From Paraburkholderia adhaesiva (GTDB lineage Bacteria > Pseudomonadota > Gammaproteobacteria > Burkholderiales > Burkholderiaceae), in assembly GCF_021390575.1 (NCBI RefSeq), contig NZ_JAJEJQ010000003.1, positions 1 to 64,000 on the forward strand: a stretch of 64,000 nt of DNA, written 5' to 3'. The position numbers and the translations under genes were made by a program. Below are positions 37,234-47,300 of the stretch, one piece after another. A model generated the notes under the pieces. It had not been told where the DNA came from and ran no database searches. It worked only from the letters and a program-made list of their open reading frames with translations. Numbering within the stretch: the first letter of the stretch is position 1; every line of letters starts with the position of its first letter.

Positions 37234-38229
37234 TTACGTCCCGTTCGTTCCGTTGACCGGCCGCGCGTGCTCCACCTTGATTTCAACCCGGCGATTGGGC
37301 GCATTACAGAGAGCCACTTCCGAACGCGCGCCTTTCGACGGACAGTTCACGACCGGCTCGTCACTCCCCATCCCCACCGTGCGGATCATCGAACGCGTGA
37401 GCCCGTACTGGCTCAACACCGCACCCACTGTTCGCGCCCGCTGTTCGGACAGCGTTTGGTTGTGAGACCGGGAACCCATGGGGTCCGCGTGACCGACCAC
37501 CGTCACGCCAGCGACGCTGCCGGGCGGCAACAAGAGAATCTGCTCAGCAATCTTCTTGAGTTCGTTGCGGCCTTCCGGCTTGAGCGACGAAACATCGCCG
37601 CGGTCCGTGTCGAACAGAACCGATGCGTTGAGTTCGAATCGGGTCGGAGCCTCCACCACGGGTGCTACAGGTGCGGGTCGATACCGGCACGGCACAACGG
37701 CACTGGCCCGGTTGATGATGTAGGTTGCTTCGTGGCTCGTTTGCAGCAGACGCTCCGCGTCGTCACGACGGTATGGAACGGGTCCGCCCGTGCCGTTTTT
37801 GGAAACGCCGATGAAATAGGTGGCGCCGCCCTGAAGGGTTGCCTGCGTTTTCGGATCGAACTTGCCCGCATACAGCGGCGCATCGCCGATATAAGCCTCG
37901 ATCGAATGCGCGCCCTTTGTGACGCAGAAGCGCGTGTAGCCATCCGGCATCAACGCACCTTCCAGCTCGCCATCGACGTAGACGTGCGCAGCGCCGGTCC
38001 CCATGGAAATTTCGCTAGCAGGCCGGAAGAAAATGATTTGCGCCTGGTCTGAAGCCACGGACGGAACCGGACGATACAGTCCGCCTTGCGTGCGCGGCTG
38101 CGAAGGGGCATTCGCCTGAGCGAATGCTGCCGTTGCCGCTGTCAAGGACAGAACGGAGGCGGCAAGAACAAGCAAGTTCTCGCGAATACGCATACGTCGA
38201 GCGAAATTAAAAGTGTTGGATGTTTTCAT
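37234..38229 (-). CDS. OmpA-family protein with N-terminal DUF2846-like region
   Basis: The 331-residue protein has a signal peptide (VLAASVLSLTAATAAFAQA, cleavage near residue 38). Residues about 60-175 resemble small lipoprotein-type beta domains (QAQIIFFRP, then YVDGE). From about 205 to 330 is an OmpA peptidoglycan-binding domain, with the conserved GHADPMGSRSHNQTLSEQRA that holds the Asp and Arg for diaminopimelate binding. It probably anchors to peptidoglycan near the secretion duct or the adhesin. It lies between the adhesin and the exporter genes on the same strand. Confidence 0.87.
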   Translation of the reverse strand: MKTSNTFNFARRMRIRENLLVLAASVLSLTAATAAFAQANAPSQPRTQGGLYRPVPSVASDQAQIIFFRPASEISMGTGAAHVYVDGELEGALMPDGYTRFCVTKGAHSIEAYIGDAPLYAGKFDPKTQATLQGGATYFIGVSKNGTGGPVPYRRDDAERLLQTSHEATYIINRASAVVPCRYRPAPVAPVVEAPTRFELNASVLFDTDRGDVSSLKPEGRNELKKIAEQILLLPPGSVAGVTVVGHADPMGSRSHNQTLSEQRARTVGAVLSQYGLTRSMIRTVGMGSDEPVVNCPSKGARSEVALCNAPNRRVEIKVEHARPVNGTNGT

Positions 38230-38306
38230 AAGGCATTACCCGTGCGCGCCACGGCACGCACTCCGCGAAAAATTGGGTTGAAGATCAATGGCGTGTTCGT
38301 CGCGGT

Positions 38307-38341
38307 GGCGGGCAACAGTGGTCTTCCCCCCGTTGCCCGCC
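38307..38341 (-). terminator. Stem-loop after the giant adhesin gene
   Basis: A perfect 10-bp stem, GGCGGGCAAC with GTTGCCCGCC, has a 15-base loop and begins 24 bp after the adhesin stop. No T tract follows on the minus strand, so it may act as a processing or stabilising structure rather than a full terminator. Confidence 0.45.
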
Positions 38342-38364
38342 TCGCCGCTTTCCCGGCAACCGCG

Positions 38365-41300
38365 TTAGACGACGATCTGGTGATTCGCGAGCAACGTCTG
38401 CAGATCGGTTTCCACGCCGTTCAGCACAACCAGCGCCGTAGAGGAAAACGCACCACCGTGTCCATCGCGATCGATAGAAACGATCGTATTGCCGTTGTTG
38501 TGCGTCACCTGCAGGTAATCGCCGATGTTGTCCGACGCGTCGATCGTCGCAACGCCGTTGATGTACTTCGCACCCGCTCCCTCCTGGTAGCCGATCAGCA
38601 GGTCCTTCAGGTCAATGCGGTCGGCGTTCGCCGTCGCCTCCCAGGTGCCGACCATGAAGTGATCCACGGTATCCGCGCCGTTTCCGCCAGTCGCATTGGA
38701 GTTATCCAGCACCTTGTAGAGCAACGTGTCATGACCGCCGTGGACCAGATCGAAATAGTCGTTGCCGCCACGACCTTCGAACTGCTCATACGCACCGCTT
38801 CCATCGATGAACCGGTCGTTCCCCGAGCCGCCGGCGATCCCTTCGATGTTGACGAAGGTGGCCGTATTGAAGCCCGTGTTCTGCGCGGTCGTCAGGCTCA
38901 AATCGATGCTCAGCGCCGTCGAACCGGCAAGCTTGTAGTCGACGATGTCCATGCCTCCGGTGTTGCTCCAGGACTCCACGCCAGAAACGGTTGTCGTACC
39001 GCCACCGCCGTCGTACGCGGCCGCGCCGGCCGTTGCGAAGAAGGTATCGTTATAGCCGGTGCCGACAATGCCGTTACCGGTCGTGGCGTTGCTGGCGGTG
39101 TCTCCCGCCTGGGCTGTCAAGACGTAAGCGTGGTTGGCCGCCGCGGGCGCCAGGTCCGTCCACGCCACGTTGACATTCTCGATCGTATTGCCGCCGAGGT
39201 TTTCAGCGCCGCCAACGTCGGCCGACACGCCGTTCACGGAATTCAACAGCACCGCGCTGTACGTCTGGTTCGCGTCGAGGCCGTAGAAGTCGACGATCGC
39301 CGTACTGTCGTTCGTCTGGTTGCCCGACTGCGGATTGATGATCTGCGTCCCCACGAGGTGTCCTGTGGAGTCAAACAGCTGGACCGTATTGCCGTAGAAA
39401 CTGTTGATGCCATCGGTGTCCAGAATCCGCAGGTGCAACGACGTACCGTCGGCAACGACATTGTCGTTGTGGATGTACTGCGTGTTCCCCTGGAGGGTGA
39501 ACACGAGCAGATCCTTGGCACCATCCCAGTCCATGTCGATCGCCAGCGCCCCGGTGACAGGATCGCTGTTCGAGCCGATCGATGCGATCAGCGCGTTCGT
39601 GGTGAACGAGACAACGCCATTCTCCGTGGTGTTGGTATAGAGGTTGACCGGACCGGTCTGCGCTGCGGTGCTGATGCCACCAGCAGCGGTCGATGCGCCA
39701 GCCATCCCCGGCGTCTCGATCACGTCCATCTTGCCGTCGTGATTCCAGTCCACCGCCAGTGACGCACCGCCTGCGAGGTTGTCGGTGAACGTGTACATCC
39801 CGTTAGCCGTCGGGTTGCCGATCCCGTCGTTGTTGGGATCGTCGAACACGAGCTTGCCGGTTCCGTCGTTGAAGTAGATCCGGCTTGCATATTCGCCCGC
39901 ATTGCCGCTGGCTTGCGACTCCGTCGTGGTGCTTTCGTTACCGCGACCGAGGAACAGGTCCATGTAGCCGTCGCCGTTGAAATCGGCCCAGGTCATGGAA
40001 ACACCATTGCCGACACCTGGGTCGACGTCGCCTCCGCCCATCTGGAAGACGTTGTTGACGATCTGCGTCACCGCCCACGAATCATCAGCGGTCTGGCTAA
40101 CCACCACGAGACGCGAGTTGTTGGTGCTGTTGGCCCCGTTCGCCGTGATGACCGAACCATTCGGCGCGACGATGTTCGTGCTGTGCATCACGATATCGAC
40201 CATGCCGTCGTTATTCAGGTCGACACCCGAGAGTTCCTGGTCGGGTTGCGACTGCGTGACTCCGCCGATAGGCTGGTGACTTGCATCCGTCGCGTACGTG
40301 TCGGCGAAGGTGCCGTCCTTCGTCATTCCTGCGACGGTGCCGTTGTTGTTCAGAACGATCTGCGAACCATAGCCACCCCGGATAGCGCTATCGTTCGGCG
40401 TCTGGTCGCCGTTGACGACGTCGACGTAACCATCACCTCCCTTGTCGATCGCAATGACGCCGCCATACCAGCTCCATGTGTTAGCACTGTTCGCTGTATT
40501 GGCGTTACCAGCGAAGTCGCCCGTCTGAGGTGCATACGTAAATGCACCCACCTGATAGGCCGTGTAGGTGGTGCCGTTGAAGTAGAACATCTGCTGGCCG
40601 TCGTCATAGTTACTGTCGACGCTGAAGATGTCCATTTGCCCGTCACGGTTGTAGTCGATGAAGGTCGCGTTCTGGACGTAGTTGTTCGCGGCGTAACCCG
40701 TGCCCGAATTGCTGACGAGCTTGGTGGCCGAGAATGCTCCGAGCGTGGAGGAATCAGTCGCCGTCGAATCCAGAATGACCTGGTTCGAGAGGATCCGCCA
40801 CTGACCTTCGTCGCTCAGCGTAACGGCAGTCGCCTTCTGGTTCGGATCACCCGCACTAGGCACCGCCGGTGCCGCAGGCGCCGCCGCAATGGTCAGTTCG
40901 CCCGTCGTGTGATCGGAGACAACCGTATTGCCGCCGGCATCCTTGATGACGGACGCGACATCGTAGACACCCTGCCCAAGCGCGTTCGCATCAGGCACCT
41001 GGACGTACCAGGTGTTGTTGAGCGGATCGATCACGACCGCGCCGTCTTGCGAGCTGTACGTCACGCCATTTACCGTGACTTGCATGTACTCGCCGGGCAT
41101 CAGCGCAAAACTGGTCGCGCCGGTGATAATCGGCGTGGTGTCGAGCGTCGTCTCCGAAGTCACCGTGACATTCAGCGCGACAGAGAACTCCAACGAATTC
41201 GACACTGCACCGAGGTTACCGGCCGCGTCGGCCACGCGAGCGGTGTACGTGTGAGTGGTATCGGTTTGCAGACCGTCGAGCTGATACGTCCACTGGTTGG

Positions 41301-44300
41301 TCGCCGAGTCCACGGTTGCAGCACCCAGCAGCGTCGAACCGTCGTACACATAGATCTGCTGACCGTTAGACAACGCCTGCGTGTGGCCCTGCAGAAGCGG
41401 CGTCCGGTCGTCGGTCGTCGTACCCGAACCGAAACTGCCCTGCTGCGAACCAACGTCGTCGTAGTAAGTATCGATGGCCACCGTTTGCGTCGGCGTCGCC
41501 GTGCTCACTACAACGCTCTGCTCCACCGTACTGCCGATATTGCCTGCCGTGTCCGCGACCCGGACTTGCACGTCATAAGTGCCGTCCGTGAGCATGTTCG
41601 ACGTGTTGTCGTAGGTCCAGCTCGTCACTGACGACGACGCGGCTTGCCACGTATGACCACCGTCCAGGCTGATCTGCACGGATTCGCCCGTCGCGAGCGG
41701 TGCACTGAGCGAGCCACGGAACACCAGCGTGTTGTCGTTCGTGATGAAGTCGTGCGCGGACGGACCGTTATCATCCGTGATCGAATCGATCGTGACTGTC
41801 GCAGTGGGCGCCGTGTAGTCCGTCGTCACCGTGAACGGCGTCGAGGCCGGGCCCGTGTTGCCCGCCGCGTCCGTCGCCGTCGTCGTGAACGAGTGCGCAC
41901 CTTCGCTCAGCGACGTCGTCGGCGTGTAGCTCCAGGTGCCCGTCGCATCCGCCGTCACCGTGCCCAGCAGCTTGCCGTTGTCGTACACCGACACCGTGCT
42001 GCCCGCCTCCGCCGTGCCCGCAAGCGTCGGCGTCGGATCGTCCGTCACCGCGCCATTGGCCAGCGCACCCTGCACCGCCCCCACGTCGTCCGTCACCGAA
42101 CCCACGACCGGCGCCGACGGCGCCACCGTGTCGATGCTGAACGTGAACGCCGAGGTCGCATCGCTCACGTTGCCCGCTGCGTCCGTCGCCGTCGCCGTGA
42201 TGCTGTGCGTGCCATCGCCAAGGTTGCCCGTCGGCGTGAACGTCCACGAACCGGCACTGTTCGCCGTCGTCGTGCCCAGCACCGTCGCGCCGTCGTACAC
42301 CGTGATCGTGCTGCCCGCCTTGCCCGAGCCGTTGATCGTCGGACGCGTGTCGTCCGTCACCCCGTTCAGCTGGATCGTGCCCGTCACGCTGCCCACGTCG
42401 TCCATCAACGTGTTGATCGCCACCGTCACGTTCGACGTGTCCACCGTCAGGTTCAGCGGCGGATTGCTCATCGCGCTGCTGTTGCCTGCCGCGTCCGTCA
42501 CCGTCGTCGTCAGCGCGTGGTTGCCGTCGACCAGCGGCGTGCCCGGCGTGTAGCTCCAGTTGCCCGACGCGTCCACCGGCGCCGTGCCGATCAGCGTGCC
42601 GTTGTCGTACACCGATACCGTGCTGCCCGGCTCCGCCTGGCCGCTCAGCGTCGGCGTGCTGTCGTCGGTCGAGTCACCGCTGGCCAGCGCGCCCTGCTTC
42701 GCGCCCACGTCGTCCAGCGCCACCTGGTTCGTCACTCCGGCCGGTGCCGTCGTGTCCACCACGAAGTTCCACGCCCCCGTCGCGTCGCTCACCACGCCCA
42801 CCGCGTTCGTCGCCGTCGCCGTCAGGCTGTGCGTGCCGTCGGTCAGTGCCGTCGCCGGTGTGATCGTCCAGTTACCCGATGCATCCGCCGTCGCACTGCC
42901 GATCAGCGTGCTGCCGTCGTACAGGTTCACCGTGCTGCCCGCCTGCGCCGTGCCCGACACCGTCGGCTGGCTGTCATCCGTCACGTCGCCCTTCTGCAGG
43001 AAGCCCGTCTTCGCGCCCACGTCATCGAGCACGTTCCCGATCACCGGCGGATTCGGCTTGCCCGAATCCAGGCTGATCATGTACCCCGTGCTCGGATTGG
43101 TCTGGTTGCCCGCCGCGTCCTGTTCCACTGCCGTGAACGTGTTCTCGCCCGACGCCAGCGCCGTCGTCGGCTCCAGCGACCACGTGCCGTCCGCACCGAC
43201 CGTCGTGCGGCCCACCTCGTGCGTGGTCGTGCCCGCCGAGTCCTTCACCGACACGATGATCGTGTCGCCTGCCGTGCCCGTGCCGCTGATCACCGGACGG
43301 CTGTCGTCCGTCGTGTCGCCCTGCGCCACGTTGCCCTGCACCAGGCCCACACCGTCGTGCACGCCCGTGATCTTGAGCATCGAGGCATCCGGCGGCGTGT
43401 AGTCCGTCGTCACCGTGAACGGTGTCGAGGCCGGGCCCGTGTTGCCCGCCGTGTCCGTCGCCGTCGTCGTGAACGAGTGCGCGCCTTCGGCCAGCGGCGT
43501 CGTCGGCGTGTAGCTCCAGTTGCCCGTCGCATCCGCCGTCGTCGTGCCCAGCAGCTTGCCGTTGTCATACACCGACACCGTACTGCCCGCCTCCGCCGTG
43601 CCCGCAAGCGTCGGCGTCGGATCGTCCGTCACCGCACCGTTGGCCAGCGCACCCTGCACCGCACCCACGTCGTCCGTCACCGAGCCGATCACCGGCGCCA
43701 CCGGCGCCACCGTGTCGATGCTGAACGTGAACGCCGAGGTCGCATCGCTCACGTTGCCCGCTGCGTCCGTCGCCGTTGCCGTGATGCTGTGCGTGCCATC
43801 GCCAAGGTTGCCCGTCGGCGTGAACGTCCACGAACCGGCACTGTTCGCCGTCGTCGTGCCCAGCACCGTCGCGCCGTCGTACACCGTGATCGTGCTGCCC
43901 GCCTTGCCCGAGCCGTTGATCGTCGGACGCGTGTCGTCCGTCACCCCGTTCAGCTGGATCGTGCCCGTCACGCTGCCCACGTCGTCCATCAACGTGTTGA
44001 TCGCCACCGTCACGTTCGACGTGTCCACCGTCAGGTTCAGCGGCGGATTGCTCATCGCGCTGCTGTTGCCTGCCGCGTCCGTCACCGTCGTCGTCAGCGC
44101 GTGGTTGCCGTCGACCAGCGGCGTGCCCGGCGTGTAGCTCCAGTTGCCCGACGCGTCCACCGGCGCCGTGCCGATCAGCGTGCCGTTGTCGTACACCGAT
44201 ACCGTGCTGCCCGGCTCCGCCTGGCCGCTCAGCGTCGGCGTGCTGTCGTCGGTCGAGTCACCGCTGGCCAGCGCGCCCTGCTTCGCGCCCACGTCGTCCA

Positions 44301-47300
44301 GCGCCACCTGGTTCGTCACTCCGGCCGGTGCCGTCGTGTCCACCACGAAGTTCCACGCCCCCGTCGCGTCGCTCACCACGCCCACCGCGTTCGTCGCCGT
44401 CGCCGTCAGGCTGTGCGTGCCGTCGGTCAGTGCCGTCGCCGGTGTGATCGTCCAGTTACCCGATGCATCCGCCGTCGCACTGCCGATCAGCGTGCTGCCG
44501 TCGTACAGGTTCACCGTGCTGCCCGCCTGCGCCGTGCCCGACACCGTCGGCTGGCTGTCATCCGTCACGTCGCCCTTCTGCAGGAAGCCCGTCTTCGCGC
44601 CCACGTCATCGAGCACGTTCCCGATCACCGGCGGATTCGGCTTGCCCGAATCCAGGCTGATCATGTACCCCGTGCTCGGATTGGTCTGGTTGCCCGCCGC
44701 GTCCTGTTCCACTGCCGTGAACGTGTTCTCGCCCGACGCCAGCGCCGTCGTCGGCTCCAGCGACCACGTGCCGTCCGCACCGACCGTCGTGCGGCCCACC
44801 TCGTGCGTGGTCGTGCCCGCCGAGTCCTTCACCGACACGATGATCGTGTCGCCCGCGGTGCCCGTGCCGCTGATCACCGGACGGCTGTCGTCCGTCGTGT
44901 CGCCCTGCACCACGTTGCCCTGCACCAGGCCCACGTCGTCGTACACGCCCGTGATCTTGAGCATCGATGCATCCGGCGGCGTGTAGTCCGTCGTCACCGT
45001 GAACGGACTCGAGGCCGTGCCCGTGTTGCCCGCCGTGTCCGTCGCCGTCGTCGTGAACGAGTGCGCGCCTTCGGCCAGCGGCGTCGTCGGCGTGTAGCTC
45101 CAGTTGCCCGTCGCATCCGCCGTCACCGTGCCCAGCAGCTTGCCGTTGTCGTACACCGACACCGTGCTGCCCGCCTCCGCCGTGCCCGCAAGCGTCGGCG
45201 TCGGATCGTCCGTCACCGCGCCATTGGCCAGCGCACCCTGCACCGCCCCCACGTCGTCCGTCACCGAACCCACGACCGGCGCCGACGGCGCCACCGTGTC
45301 GATGCTGAACGTGAACGCCGAGGTCGCATCGCTCACGTTGCCCGCCGCGTCCGTCGCCGTCGCCGTGATGCTGTGCGTGTCCTGGCCGAGATCGCCCGTC
45401 GGCGTGTACGTCCACTTGCCCGTGCCGTCCACCGTCGCCGTGCCCAGCACCGTCGAGCCGTCGGACACCGTGACCGTGCTGCCTGCCTTGCCCGTACCGT
45501 TGATCGACGGACGCGTGTCGTCCGTCACCCCGCCCTGCGTCAGGTTCCCCTGGATGCTGCCCACGTCGTCATACACCGACGTGATCTGCACCGCCACGTT
45601 CGACGTGTCCACCGTCAGGTTCAGCGGCGGATTGCTCATCGCGCTGCTGTTGCCCGCCGCATCCGTCACCGTCGTCGTCAGCGCGTGGTTGCCGTCGACC
45701 AGCGGCGTGCCCGGCGTGTAGCTCCAGTTGCCCGACGCGTCCACCGGCGCCGTGCCGATCAGCGTGCCGTTGTCGTACACCGATACCGTGCTGCCCGGCT
45801 CCGCCTGGCCGCTCAGCGTCGGCGTGCTGTCGTCGGTCGAGTCACCGCTGGCCAGCGCGCCCTGCTTCGCGCCCACGTCGTCCAGCGCCACCTGGTTCGT
45901 CACTCCGGCCGGTGCCGTCGTATCGACCGTGAAGCTCCACACGCCCGTCGCGTCGCTCACCTCGCCGATCGCGTTCGTCGCCGTCGCCGTCAGGTTGTGC
46001 GTGCCGTCCTTGAGGGCCACGTCCGGTGTGATCGCCCAGTTGCCCGTCGCATCCGCCGTCGTGCTGCCGATCAGCGTGCTGCCGTCGTACAGGTTCACCG
46101 TGCTGCCCGCCTGCGCCGTGCCCGACACCGTCGGCTGGCTGTCGTCGGTCACGTCGCCCTTCTGCAGGAAGCCCGTCTTCGTGCCCACGTCATCGAGCAC
46201 GGTCTCGATCGTCGGCGGGTTCGGCGGAACAAAGTCCAGCACCACCGCGTACGGCGTGCTCGGCTGGGTCTGGTTGCCCGCCGGGTCCTGTTCCACTGCC
46301 GTGAATTCGTTGTTGCCCGACACCAGTGGCGTCGACGGCTCCAGCGACCAGTTGCCGTTCGCATCCACCGTCGCGGTGCCCACCTCGTGCGTGCCCGTGA
46401 CGTCCGTCACCGACACGATGATCGTGTCGCCCGCCGTACCCGTGCCGCTGATCACCGGACGGCTGTCGTCCGTCGACCCGCCCTGCGCCACGTTGCCCTG
46501 CACCTGACCCACGGCGTCGTACACCCCCCCGATCGACAGCTTCGAGTAGTCCGGCGGCGTGAAGTCCGAGCCGAAGTTGAATGCGTCAGACGGCGCGCTC
46601 TCATTGCCCGCCGGATCCGATTCCGTGATCGTGATCGCATGCGAACCTTCGTTCATATCGCTCGACGGCTGGAAGCTCCACGTGCCGTCGTCGCCCACCG
46701 CAGCCGTGCCCAGCGCCGCGCCGTTGTCGTAAACCGTGATCGTGTCGCCCGGCGTGCCCTTGCCCTGGAATACCGGGCGCGGATCGTCCGTCACGCCATT
46801 CGCTGCAATCGGACCCGTGATCGGACCCACGTTGTCGATCACCGCGCCGAGTCCGTTGCCCAGGCTCGGCGTGTCCGGTGCCGTGTAGTCCGAACCGAAG
46901 TTGAACGCATCGGACGGCGCGCTCTCATTGCCCGCCGGATCCGATTCCGTGACCGTGATCGCATGCGAACCTTCGTTCAGATCGCTCGACGGCTGGAAGC
47001 TCCATGTGCCGTCGTCGCCCACCGCAGCCGTGCCCAGCGCCGCGCCGTTGTCGTAAATCGTGATCGTGTCGCCCGGCGTGCCCTGGCCCTGGAATACCGG
47101 ACGCGGATCGTCCGTCACGCCATTCGCTGCAATCGGACCCGTGATCGGACCCACGTTGTCGATCACCGCGCCGAGTCCGTTGCCCAGGCTCGGTGTGTCG
47201 GGCGCTACCGTGTCGACGGTGATGGTGATCGACGCAGTCGAATCGCTTACCAGCGTGCCAGGACCCGTCTGAGTGACGGTGAGGTTGTGCGCGCCATCCG

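Noticed and set aside
41813..46558. Regular repeats considered as a CRISPR or satellite array
   Set aside because: The repeats are in-frame coding units of about 1.58 kb, not short repeats with spacers.
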